DNA from: Arctopsyche grandis | Taxonomy: Eukaryota > Arthropoda > Insecta > Trichoptera > Hydropsychidae | Length of the DNA stretch: 64,000 bases | Assembly (NCBI RefSeq): GCF_051622035.1 | Contig: NC_135364.1 | Span: forward strand, 25,908,501-25,972,500 | Reading direction: 5' to 3' | Shown: positions 11,087-22,923 of the stretch, piece after piece | How the letters are laid out: each line of letters starts with the position of its first letter | Numbering within the stretch: position 1 is the stretch's first letter | Position numbers and translations under genes: made by a program | The notes under the pieces: model-generated | Databases searched by the model: none | The model's input: the letters and a program-made list of their open reading frames with translations, nothing else | Told to the model about the DNA's origin: nothing

Positions 11087-13660
11087 TAAGCTCAATTTCA
11101 AGTTCAAATCGAGCATCTTTATAAGTCATTGAATTATAAAGTTTATTTATTTATTTATTTATTTAATAGATTTGGACCATTGTGGCATTACAGGAAAAAC
11201 CTAATGCGCCACAATGGCCTACATTTGAAAAAGGTATAAAAACATGATATAAAAACAAGTAAACTGTAAATAAAGGAAAAAAGCAAAAGCAGAAAACATG
11301 GTAAAATAAAATAATAAAAAAAAAGTAACAAAAGGAAAATAATACATCATTCAGAGAGAAAAAAAAATAACAAAAGTGTAAAAATTAAAAATAAAATCCA
11401 TAAAACCCATTCTTTGTTTACACTGAACAAAATTAAAATAGTATATAAAAATGTACAAAGGAGAAAGAAAAAGTAAAATAAAATAAAACAAAATATGAAT
11501 AAAAAATAAAATCGTAGATTAAGATTCCACTCATTCATCACATTCAAATTAAGAAAGTAATGATGAGCGCAGGTTACCAGATAAATATGTTAAGATAATA
11601 TCCGATAATCTACGCTCCCCAAGGTGGAAAATATCACATTCAGGGACAGCAGCAACGATTTCATTGAGAAGTCGAATAGCTCTTGGAATAGGAGCCATTC
11701 GAAAAAGAACTGTGCGAGCAGCAGGTACAACCATCAAATGATGATGTCTACCACGCACATAATTTTTAGGGACATAAAGTCCCAACTGTTCCAGCAACAA
11801 CGGGCATGACGTATTACCACGCAATAGCTGGAGAACGAAACGAATTAACGAGAAGTTTCTCCGAAGTTCAAGGGAATTATACCCAAGCATGCCCAAAAGG
11901 AAAGGAGTAGGATAGAGATATGGGTAGTACCCATACTCTTTCTTATAAAGAAAACGAAGAAATGCTTTTTGCACTTTTTCTATAATAAGAGAGTAGTTTG
12001 CTTCATGCGGATTCCACACAATTGCATTATACTCTAGCTTACTTCTAACAAGCGAGTTGAAAAGCAAGCGAGAAGACAAGGGGTTGGATAATAATCTAGC
12101 ATATCTCAAGAAAAATCCAAGTCGACGAAAGGAAACGTCAGCGATTGTCTTGATGTGGTTGTGAAAGGTGAATTGAGGATCAAAAGTGATACCCAAGTCG
12201 ACCATTGATTCCACACGCTTCAACAATACGGATCCAATGGAATATCCGTGACAATAGAGCGAATTCGCACGTCCATAACTCATAATGGCACATTTACTAG
12301 TATTCAGTTCAAGCCCTAAACTGGAACTGAACTCTAAAACAGCGTTAATATCAGCTTGAAGGAGAGAGGCTTGCCTCTCATCCTTAACAGCAAAGAATAG
12401 TTTAACGTCGTCTGCAAACAAGAGACATGAAGCATTGCGTAGTACTTTAGGGAGGTTATTAATGACTATTGTAAATAGTTAAGGGCCTAAGGTGGACCCC
12501 TGAGTTACACCAGATCACGTAAAAAATGAAGGAGATTCATAAATACCATATTTAACCAATTGCTTCCTATCACTAAGATAAGAAGCAAAGAGTTTAAGAA
12601 GACGTGGAGAAAAGCCCACTTCAGCTAATCTGATCATAAGAGCGTCATTGTTGACAAGATCAAATGCTTTTCGAAAGTCAAAGTAGGCTACATCAACTTG
12701 TTGTCCACGGTCAACTTTAGACATGGTATAATATGAAAAGCAGGCAAGATTAGTGGTAGTGGAACGACATGGTGAAAAACCATGCTGCTCATCACACAAC
12801 AATCTTTTGAACTGCAAAAGAATCAAACGGTGAAGGATATTATCGAAAATTTTGGGAATAGCCGAGATGATAGCAATAGGTCTGTAATTTTCAACCTCAT
12901 TTTTAGAGCCACTTTTATGAATGGGAATGACTCTAGATAATTTCCATTTTTCAGGATAATTACCAGAACCCAGAATAAGGTTAAAAATAAACTGAAGAGG
13001 CTCTAAGAGCGAATTACAGCATGCCTTTAATACGTCAGGGGGCACACCGTCAGGCCCAACAGACCCCTTCAGCTTCAAAATTGCTATCCTAAATTTGAAT
13101 GTTCCGTTATAGAATGTTTTCTCAGAAGAGTCGTTACGAGTCTACATCCATTGTTTTATTTGTGTATTCTGTCTGGGAGAATGATTATTTATTTTAATTT
13201 AATTAGTAAATACTTTCACATTTTATATTTATATCAATTGTGATATATTACCATCGGCGAAATAAAATTACTTACTTACTTTTTTAATTTAAATGGTTAA
13301 GCTATCAATGGAAATTCATATTGGCAAATATGTATTAGCATGATTCATAAATAAAAGCATAGAAAACCTTCCGTGTGAATATACATATGTACATACGATA
13401 ATGCCTTAAAAACAAGGTCACGATTTATGATATTAATAGGAATGTCTTAGGTTTTATAATATTCATCTGCAAAAATAATATCAATGTCTGGGTGTTTGTG
13501 ATTTAAATCCCTTATAATTAAAAATTGTTTTATTGATTTTTTTTCCATGTGAAAATCATAAATATACCCATCTTGAAATTTCAAAGTTTTTGCACACGTT
13601 TGCATTTTATAGGAAGTAATTTAAAAAGGACCCTTAAATAAAAAACAAACCTTGTATTTT
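11087..13660 (-). pseudogene. Secreted-family copy 5, pseudogene split by a LINE
   Basis: Decayed exon 2 (about 13650-13500), exon 3 (about 13415-13270) and the first half of exon 4 (about 13175-13080) align with the neighbouring family genes but carry stops and indels. The 3' half of exon 4, still recognisable as the acidic C-terminal codons before the stop, resumes at about 11125-11087. A 5'-truncated LINE fills 11145-13080 between the halves. No exon 1 was found. Confidence 0.75.
11145..13080 (-). mobile_element. 5'-truncated jockey-like LINE inside copy 5
   Basis: Reverse transcriptase runs from 13078 to 11549 on the minus strand. Visible blocks are KGSVGPDGVPPDVLK, FDFRKAFDLVNND, VTQGSTLGP and LLFADDVKLFF (the catalytic FADD box), then a C-terminal domain. 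Two in-frame stops lie just around the VTQGS block, so it is inactive. The 3' UTR carries a short imperfect palindrome (GGCCATTGTGGCGCATTAGG with its partner) and ends in an (AAAT)n tail at 11145-11165. The same 3' end occurs at 19903-19975, 62840-62915 and 63118-63180. Confidence 0.85.
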
Positions 13661-14097
13661 CAAATAGGATTCAATACATAGATATGTACATATATGTACA
13701 TAGACGCATTTTATACTTTTTTACACACGTACGTCGTAAAAATACTTTTGTATGTCGAAAGCGGTAATTTTAAATGGATAATTAAAATGAAATTAACTAA
13801 AAACTCAAGTAAAAAAAATGCAGCTTGAATTAGTACCTTTTTTCAGATAAAAAAAATATCGGAAAAAAAACAAATATTATAAACGTGGTGAGATAAAATT
13901 CTGCCCAAATAGATTTATTTATAATAGCATGGAAAAAAATATATTTTTGACTTTTAAAATTCACTTTTTTTTTATTTTGACTTAAAGTCTGCAAAAGCCA
14001 GAAAACTGTAAAATTGCTGAAAAGATGCTCATATTGTTTCTCATGAAAGAGATCAAAACAACGAAAATAATTGTCATATTCGAATTAAATGTGTCAA

Positions 14098-14139
14098 ATT
14101 TATCGAAGCGGAGACTAACCAGTCTCCGCTTCGATAAAT
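14098..14139. repeat. Perfect 19-bp palindrome
   Basis: Arms 14098-14116 and 14121-14139 are perfectly complementary around an AACC loop. The stem is far more GC-rich than its surroundings. It lies about 230 bp 3' of family copy 6. It is not followed by an obvious transposon terminus. Confidence 0.9.
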
Positions 14140-14369
14140 CAAAAACGAAATTTCTTTGTTGTTCAGATTGTAACAATACATACAATTTAAGAATTATAAA
14201 GTGGATGCTTTTCCGTGTAAATTAAACAATGACAATTAATTAAATATTTATTGCAATATTTTATTAATTGTTTAAAATACATGTTTTTATTCAGAAGTCA
14301 CACTAGATAAAGTATAAAATAATCGAAGATAATATTAGAAGGCGTCGTAATTTGGTTATAAATTGTAAT

Positions 14370-15148
14370 TTATGTGAGTCCTGTAAGCTCAGCTTCCACT
14401 TCAAGACACACAATGGTTTGTTTCTTCGTAAACCATTCAAATATAAACTTGAATTTTCCAAAAAAAAACTTCTTTCCTAGTAGACTAGATGCGAGTTTAT
14501 CTACATCCAATATCTCGTTCTTGTAGTCTGCCTAAAAAAAACAAAAATATTTTATTTATTCGTTGAATGCTTTAACTCTTAGCTACATATACATTTTTAA
14601 CCATCGTAAATTACCACTAAAACGTTACAATTAATGCTAGTTTTCAATGTGAACGGTAGGGCTTTTAATGGAAAAGCGAATTGGCATACATTAGCCTGAT
14701 TCATAGATAAAAGTTTCGAAAACTTTCCTTGTGACCATCTGAATATAAGATATTTCCCCTAAAAACATAAAACAAACACATAAATTACAATACACCAAAA
14801 ATTGAATTTAGATTCATATGAAAAATACCATCAATGGACTAGTGTTTTTGTTAAATTTCAAATCCGCTTTTATTATGAAATGGTCCATGGAATTTTTTTC
14901 ACCACGAAAATTGTAAGTAATTGACTGATCTTGAACCTTCATACTTTTTGTGCATCTGTTAATGCTGAAGCTGGCAATTTTAAAAGGACCCTTAAATAAG
15001 GAATAAACGATTTATTCTCCAGTAGCATTCAATATACAAAAATATAATAAAAATCGCTTACATAAGCCGTGCCGTTATCATCTTTGCCATCAGTTAAATA
15101 AAATAATATGAAGAAATGAAAGAACGCACTGTGAAATTTGAAATCCAT
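14370..15148 (-). CDS. Secreted-family copy 6 (uncharacterised, 184 aa)
   Basis: Exons 15148-15062, 14990-14829, 14758-14615, 14531-14370; donors GTAAGC, GTATTT, GTAATT; all phase 0. MDFKFHSAFFHFFILFYLT is a signal peptide. Landmarks: NRCTK and SPLM in exon 2; QANVCQFAFPLKALPF and SINCN in exon 3; GKKFFFGKFK (Phe in place of Tyr) and IVCLE in exon 4. Exon 2 is one codon longer than in most paralogues. Function not recognised. Confidence 0.87.
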
Positions 15149-15450
15149 TTTCCCGACATGAAATACGTACTGTTGTTTACTGAATAAGAATGTACTGGAC
15201 TGTGAAATTGTTGTGACCGCTTGATGTTGATTAACACATCCACTTCCAGGTATTTATCTATTTATTTTTACATTAAAATTAAATAATGTATCTATATGCA
15301 TAATATTGAACTCGTAAATAAATTCAAATATACGAATGATATATTTTAAACATAAAAATTCTGATAGTATGTATATGTATATTGAGAGATTGGATTCATT
15401 TAAATTCGATTGAAAAGCATTACATACATTAAAATTGTATATGCATGAGT

Positions 15451-15579
<129 letters not shown>

Positions 15580-16093
15580 TGTATATATGTTTATATAAAT
15601 ATGTTAATTATTATTATATATGATATCCGTAATTATTTTAATATTAGCGACTAATGACACTAAAATTTATCAACGTTTGCCTCCAATTTAAAAGTACTTA
15701 ATGTAATCATATGTATCTAAATTCAACAATAAGATAAAATTTATATAAACAATTACATTATAATAGATTATCTTTGTATTTTTATGGTGATTTTAAAATC
15801 GTATATGAAAATGAAGGCCAAATAAAAATAAAATTAATGACTTGGAATGTTACATCAAATTTATCAACGTCTAATATATGTCACATTTATTAATATATGA
15901 ATTTCATAATCAAATTTGTATAAAAAAAGAACACAACCGTTGATGCAAATTTTTATTTAATTAGAAAAAAAAATACACGAGTAGAACAAACAATTTTTTC
16001 AAATGCATATATTTTATATAGGGATAAAAAAATTAATTATTTTTTAAAAATGTAAAAAACACGTTTGCAGCTTGATATTATATATAAATATTT

Positions 16094-16857
16094 TCATGCA
16101 AGTGGAGAAAGCTCAGCTTCAGATTCAGCACAAATGGCTGTAAATTTCTTAGAAAACCATTCAAATATAAATTTAAATCTTCCGTAAAAGAACTTTTTTC
16201 CAAGGAGTCCTAGCGCGAGATTTTCAACATCCAATTCAGTTATCGGATAATCGGCCTTAAAAAACGAATCAACATTAACAATTTGACAATTTTTTATATA
16301 AATGATAAATATACATCATATTACCACTTGGGCGACACAGTTTTTGTCGACTTTAAAAGCAAATGGCAGAGCTTTGAGTGGAAAAGCGTACTGGCACACG
16401 TTGGCTTGACTCATCGTCAAAGTTTTCGTATACTTTCCATCGCCCCATTTATATACCCGAGTTTTTCCCTGCAACAAACATACATATATTTAAAACTTCC
16501 CATGTAAAATATTATTTTCAAATAATAAAAACAATTTACCATGAGTGGGCCGATTTCCTTCGTCACGTTTAATCGAGAGCTTACTATGCGATGTCCTTGT
16601 GAATTTTTACTTACGTTATAAGTAACTACTGTACCACCCATAGGTTTCATGGGTTTTTCACACTCCTTCACAGAAAACGTTGTCACTTGGTATGATCCCT
16701 TGATTAAATAATAAAATATGTGTATATATTACGAATTACGTAATAACAATTTATTTAATCTTACATAAGGTCCTTTGTTGCTTTCTTGTTTGGTGTATTT
16801 GAATATATTAACGAACAGGAATATTTTAAAAATCAACATTAAAATTTTTATTTCCAT
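16094..16857 (-). CDS. Secreted-family copy 7 (uncharacterised, 185 aa)
   Basis: Exons 16857-16765, 16698-16540, 16468-16325, 16255-16094; donors GTAAGA, GTAAAT, GTAATA; all phase 0. The frame is open further upstream to 16938, but the Met at 16857 (MEIKILMLIFKIFLFVNIF) starts a signal peptide of family length, so I choose it. Landmarks: KECEK, KEIGPLM, QANVCQYAFPLKALPF, DKNCVAQV, GKKFFYGRFK, EWFSKKF, AICAE. Codons look normal and no lesion is visible. Function not recognised. Confidence 0.88.
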
Positions 16858-17271
16858 TATGATGTCGGGGATGACTGTCGGGCCACTGAAGTGCTGTAAG
16901 TTAAATTGCATTGTAAAATTGTGGTAAATTGCCATCACTCATTACGCCAATTAACTCATTCAGATCCACGTTCGTAGTATACAACTAACTGTAATACAAC
17001 ATATGAGGCTTTTTTTATACAAATTTAAAAGGTATTTTAATTGCTTTTAGCCATTTCGTTCCTATGAAAATTTTTAAAATATTTTTTGTCGGAAATATTT
17101 TTAGATAATAATTGAACTCAAATACATCATGAATATTTTTTACATCAAATACATCGTAAAGTTTGAACTAAATGGATGAATTGAAAATTGAACTCAATGG
17201 ATGAATAAAAATAAAATTGAACTCAAGGATTATACTTGATTTTTCTCATGAAGACCACATACATATATTTA

Positions 17272-17795
17272 AGAGGGCTGGACAGCAGCCCTTGTCCATA
17301 CAAACGTACTATACTTCTCCCGATCTCAATTATGGCACTAGAGAAATTATTTTTTAATATGCTATGGATATCCACTATTGGGGTGCATCTATATTTTTAT
17401 TTTTTTGATTAATTATTTTTTATAGGAGCTAGGAGCCGCCAAACATCTATAAAATCGCCTCTTTTTTCCACCCACGAAAAGAGTCTAGCGTGGTTATTTA
17501 ACGGTCAATTTTAAAAAAAATACGCAAAAAGATGCACAGAAAATATCTTTCTCATACCGATGATGAAATTTTTTTAAAAATTGGTCCAGTTTTGGAGGAG
17601 AAAATAGTAGAATACGAAACCTCGATTTTGTCAATTTAAAACACGTTTTATCTGGTCGAAGCGCAGCTGTCGCATTCACTCAATATATATATATTGATAT
17701 ATATTGTCACATTCACTCAATATATACATACATTCAATATATATATCGAAGAAAGGAACGGTAACAAAATTAAGGTTTCGGGTGTACAGCCCTCT
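17272..17795. mobile_element. MITE with AGAGGGCTG ends and TA target site
   Basis: Ends AGAGGGCTG and CAGCCCTCT are inverted and flanked by TA (17270-17271 and 17796-17797). The interior matches the element at 52547-53006 in reverse orientation, including GGAGCTAGGAGCCGCCAAAC. The TA target suggests Tc1/mariner mobilisation. No transposase is present. Confidence 0.7.
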
Positions 17796-17885
17796 TAGGG
17801 GGTCGAAAGAAATCGAACCACTTCCGTTAACTGAGTTAACTGACACTTCCGGTTGACGGGTGCTTACTTAATTTTATATACAAAA

Positions 17886-17968
17886 ACGGTTTCTCAGATA
17901 TCTTTATATGAAATTGTATGGTTATTATCCTAGCGCTCTAGTGTTGTGCCCGTTGAAATTTCAACGGG
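17886..17968. mobile_element. LINE sliver abutting a reverse-oriented Helitron 3' end
   Basis: On the plus strand 17886-17934 reads RFLRYLYMKLYGYYP, the same segment of jockey-like reverse transcriptase as at 62640-62690 (minus). It stops at CTAG (17938-17941). On the minus strand that CTAG is preceded by CACAACA and by the perfect palindrome CCCGTTGAAATTTCAACGGG (17949-17968). A hairpin shortly before CTAG is the Helitron 3' signature. The base after CTAG is A and not the usual T. Confidence 0.55.
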
Positions 17969-17989
17969 TGGTTTGGGAGACAAATTTTT

Positions 17990-18745
17990 ATTTTTATTTT
18001 ATTTTATTTTATTTATTTTATTTTACGGTCAAGAAAAAATTGACCATTTTACATGTTGGAAATAGAGAAAGAAAAAGAAAAAAAATTAAAATGAAATATA
18101 AAAGAAAAATACACATACATTCATATACTACAAAATAAATTACATTATATTAAAAAAATATTTAAATAAAATAGATTTCATGTTATATTTACTAACAATG
18201 AATAAATCGACCATGGATAATTCGTTTCCAACTCTGTGCAGTCTCAACATAGCTGAGTTCAATGAGTAATTAGTGGTAAACCTGGGCATATCAAAAAGAT
18301 GGTTACATCTAATTGATCTACCCGGCACATGGAAGCACACTAAACTCACCAAGTCAGAGCATTTAATAGTGCCATTAAGAAGACCACACAGAACTGAAAT
18401 ATCGTTAATTTTCCTTCTGTCATATAATTTTAGCAAATTAAGTTTCCTATAAATAATAACGTTACTGACATAGTGATTATGACTTTTAAAAAATTTAAAT
18501 TTGATGAATCTAGTGAACTTTATTTGCACTGACTCTATTATGTTAATTTGTTTCATTAAATAAGGAGACCAAATGGTAGAATTGTACTCTAATTGGTTTC
18601 TAACCAGAGTGGTGTATAAAATTTTAATCGTATTTACATTTTTGAAGTGAGTACTATTTCTTATTAAGAAACCAAGTGTTTTGATGGCATTTTTTGTGAT
18701 AAAATTTATATGAGAATTAAAAGTTAATTTGTTAAATTGATACAT
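17990..18745 (-). mobile_element. Jockey-like LINE 3' fragment
   Basis: Minus-strand ORF 18745-18140 encodes the C-terminal reverse-transcriptase region (FNSHINFITKNAIKTLGF, TLVRNQLEYNSTIWSPY), related to the element at 11145. A (TAAAA)n-like tail lies at about 17990-18030. The 5' two thirds are missing. Confidence 0.8.
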
Positions 18746-18775
18746 GATTTAAAATAAAGTTACAATACGTATAGT

Positions 18776-21700
18776 AATAACACTGTTCGACACGAAAAAT
18801 GTTTCAGAGACAAGATATGACTTTTCTTATAGATCTATGCTCAGTAAATACGAATCTGGTAATAAAAAATGTTGATTGGCTCGAAATTCGGAGATACGTA
18901 TATGTGTTTTTTAAATCGCGTGATTTTTCTATATCTTGGTGTTGTTCGGTCAATGTCTCAAAATTTGTCATTTTCCTGTTCAAAATGAATATTGGAATCT
19001 ATATTTTATCTTTCGTTTGTAGTACATTTCAGCTTTTAAATATCTCTAAGTAGTCGTCCAGTTCAAATCAAAAATCAAAAGTTCGTATTTTCACTTTTTC
19101 TCACTGTTAATACTATTTTATATTGAGTATTTTCTATTGAAACATGTTTATTGGGATAGTGTTCTGGCCAGACTTTTTTTGTTTTCGTTTAAAAGGGTTA
19201 ATTGGAAGTGTGCTGAATTTTAAATCGGTAAAATTGCGAGATAAAACTCGTACTAGTATTTACACAAATCTGAATTGAATTAATAAGGATAATATATTAA
19301 ATAGTATTTATATGAGAATTAAATAAAATTCCACTTCATAAATAAAAATCATATTTCGATTATTCTTGTGGATTAATAACAAAAATTCTATTGATAATTG
19401 GCTTACCTCGATAAAATAAACTAATTTTTGTTATTAATCTACAAGATTAATCGAAATATGATTTTTCAAAGTGGAATTTTATTTAGTTCTTATATAATTT
19501 TTATATGAGAACATATAGTTTTTCTCATATAGTTTTTCGTCACGTGTTCAGTTAGTCTTGTTAGTTGTTGGGTCGTGGAATGTCCAGTGCGAAATCCAAA
19601 TTGTTCATTAATTAATTTCGTATCTACGACTTTTAGTAAACGAGTGTAGATTATTTTTTCTAGAATTTTGGACAGCGTGCAAAGTAAGCTAATAGGTCGA
19701 TAACTGGCCGGGTTTTTTGGGCTTTTGTTGGGCTTAGGTATGAAAATTACGTTGGCTGTTTTCCAGTATTCTGGGAAATGCCCAGTGAGTAAACATGCGT
19801 TGGATATATTAGATAATGAATCTTGGACTTTAAATGGAAGTTGTTTGATTATGATGTTATCTATTGAATCGCGCCCAGGTGCCCTTTTATTTTTTTAATT
19901 ACGTATTATATTGTAGGTCATTGTGGCGCATTAGGTAATGCCAAAATGGTCCAAAACTATAAATAAATATTTTGTATGTCACACGGATGCACCAATTTTA
20001 TATTTTTAGTACTATTAGTGGGAGTTTTTGTAATGATTTTAATAGACCGGTTGACTTTTTTATACGTTGGTATGTGATTGTAATGTTATGTGAGTGTGTG
20101 ATGTTAAATTTAAAAAAAAAAGTTACATTTTTCTAATTTTTTAGACCAAGCTTCATTTCTGATTAGTTTAATTATAATTTTAATTTGATTGGGAGCTTAT
20201 TAATTAATTTTTTCAATGCTGGATTTTTTGATATTTGCCAAATTTTACGGAGTTTATTTTTACTTTTTATTAGATTTGCAACAAAGTCAGTTATCTCTAG
20301 TTTGTGTTCAATGTATTGTTTTTTTGGTAAGTGAAGGTGTTTGAATTGAGTTATTGATTCCGTCAGGTGTATTTTGGAGCTTTCGATGTTTGTTTTGTTT
20401 GTGAGTGTGGACATTTATGTACATACGACTTGAATTCTTGCCAGTTAGCTCTCCCGTAATCCCAACCGTGTTCGATGATTTCCTCGGGTTTCCCGTCGAT
20501 TGAGAAGATTATCTGGAAGTGATCAGACGACAGGGCTTGAAGGGCATTTGGCGTCGATATTTTTGGGCAGTTCTTGACGAGGACAAGATCTAGTGTAGAT
20601 GGTTGTGAGTTATTTGTGGGATAGTGTGTGTATGTATCCGGTTGAAGTAAGATTGCATCTGTGAGTTGAATGTATTTAAAAAGAGTTGTGCCTTGTTGGT
20701 CAGTGTTTACGCAATTCCATAAAGGATGTTTGGTATTCATGTTACCAGCTACCACTACCGAACCACCAATGTTAAATATTTTGTTAAGATCGGATACCAA
20801 TAATCTTTTTTGGGGAGGATTGTAAGCGGATGCTACTATGTAACGGGTGCTGTTTATTGTTAGTTCGATGGCGGTTAGTTCTAGATTTTTTAGTGGCGGA
20901 GTTATTACGCGAAAATGCTTTATTGAGGATTTTATAAAAATGGCAACTCCCCCTCCATGCCGTTCTCGGTCTTCGCGATAGCAGTTAAAGCTAGGTAGGT
21001 TTATTCAGATATGAGTTTTTAAAAAGATCTCGGAGATGAGAACTATGTCAACACAGTACTAACCGATCGCCGACTCTAGTTCGTCAATCTTATTCTTAAG
21101 TCCACGAGCATTCCAAGCTAGAATGTTCAGGCACCTCCCGTTAATCGAAGACATCGAGATATTCGACAAGCATGAGTGCCAGCTCAACATAGTTTGTCGG
21201 TGCAACTGCTGGCCTTGGCACAAATCTCCTGGAGAATCTTCAACATCTTCGCCATAGACGCCATGGAAGTTAGGTCTGTTGTTGGTTGATTTTTGGGATT
21301 GGTTGGTTGATGAGGTTTTTTAGGGATAGTTGGGATATTTGGTTTAGGAGTTTTAATGGTGGGTAGCTTTGGGAAGTTATGATCGTTAACGACCGTTATA
21401 TTTTGTGACTGCACCACTGGGAGTTTCCAAGGTTTGGCTTTGACAATTGATGGTCGATTAAGTCCACGAGAAATATAACTCTTAATAATTTATAATTTCT
21501 ATTACATTTAAAAAAAATCCGGTCTGATCCGTTGAGTGGTTTGGGAGATAATTGAATTCAAAAACTTAAAAAAAGAGGACACCTACATATATAAAAAGTG
21601 GTACCATTTCCGGTCAACTTAAAAATTTACATCGTATCGATTAGCATTTCAGAAACCGATACTTAGTTTCAGTTTGATAGGACTAATGGTGTTCGAAAAA

Positions 21701-22620
21701 TCCCCAAAATACACAGACACACAAACACCCAATACAAACATGCGCATATACACACTCACACACACATTATGTATTCGTATGTGTGTCTGTGAATTTTTGA
21801 GATTTTTTTAAATATGATTTTATGTTATTAAATACATTTTATATTGAATTGAAAAATTTTCCCGGAAATCTTGGGAACGATCCCGAGCTCCAGCCTGTGT
21901 TCCAGGAATTGAAAATGTCTGGGTAAGCAGAAACCCTAGTTTGTTCTATTGATAACTGGTTTACCTCGATAAAATAAACGAATTTTAATCGTCAAGAATA
22001 GTCGAAATATGATTTTTCTTAGTGGAATTTTATTTAATTCTTATATAAAGACAATTTAATATATTATCCTGATTAATTCAATTCAGATTCGTCTAAATAC
22101 GAGTAAATACTAGTACGAGCTTTTAGCTCGCAATTTTACCGATTTAAAATTCAGCACACTTCTAATTAACCATTTTAAACGAAAACAAAAAATAGTGCAG
22201 CCAGAACACTATCACATAAACATGTTTCAATTGAAAATACTCGATATAAAATAGTATTAACAGTGGGAAAAAATCCCAAATGAAAATACGTACTTTTGAC
22301 TTTTGATTTGAACTGGACGACTACTTAGAGATATTTGAAAGCTGAAATGTACTACAAATGAAAGATAAAATATCCGATTATAGATTCCAATATTCATTTT
22401 GAACAGAAAATTGACGGATTTTGAGACATCGACTGAACAACACGAAGATATAGAAAAATCGTGCGATTAAAAAACACATATGTATGTATATCTCCGAATC
22501 TCGAGCCAATCAACATTTTTATTACCATATTCGTGTTTAATGGGCATATATCTATTATAATACATATAAGAAAAGTCATATCTCATCTCCGAACCATTTT
22601 TCGTGTCGAACAGTGTTATT
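18776..22620. repeat. ~3.8 kb inverted-repeat structure with ~0.65-0.75 kb arms
   Basis: The left arm (18776 to about 19500) and right arm (about 21950 to 22620) are reverse complements over most of their length, beginning with AATAACACTGTTCGACACGA at the outer edge. Each arm also holds a nested hairpin or half-hairpin based on CATATTTCGATTA near its inner end (19320-19490 and 21945-22040). The spacer holds degraded LINE sequence. Outer ends show no clear target duplication. This looks like a fold-back or long-TIR DNA element; class unknown. Confidence 0.7.
19550..21480 (-). mobile_element. Degraded jockey-type LINE, interrupted
   Basis: Read 5' to 3' on the minus strand: an ORF1 tail rich in Pro/Lys (21417-21184), an endonuclease domain (about 21160-20430, with HGGGVAIFIKSS, GNMNTKHPLWNC, STLDLVLVKN, LSSDHFQIIF), the start of the RT ORF, then RT (about 19870-19555) with YWKTANVIFIPKPNKSP, ASYRPISLL and QFGFRTGHST. 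Frame breaks are present. A plus-strand LINE 3' end (about 19885-19975) is inserted between the last two parts. The catalytic RT region is missing. Confidence 0.75.
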
Positions 22621-22923
22621 TTTCAATAGTAACTAATACTCGATAAAATTCAATAATTGAAGCTAAACTCGAAGAGCAACAATAAATGTTGAAAAATGAA
22701 TCTTAAAAATATTTTTTGAATTATTATGACCAACTAGCATCAACTTTGGTAGGCATTGGTTTATATTGTATGTATACTCGTTACAAAATTTAATATGATT
22801 TTGTTATAAAGTAAAAAAAATAGCATAAGGAAAGATTTTATTTTATTTGGATATTATACATACATATATAATTATATGACACACAGCAAAACAAATAATT
22901 AACTATCAATGTATTTTACAATT

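Noticed and set aside
11347-11547. Phe/Leu-rich minus-strand frame
   Set aside because: Low-complexity A/T sequence in the LINE 3' UTR.
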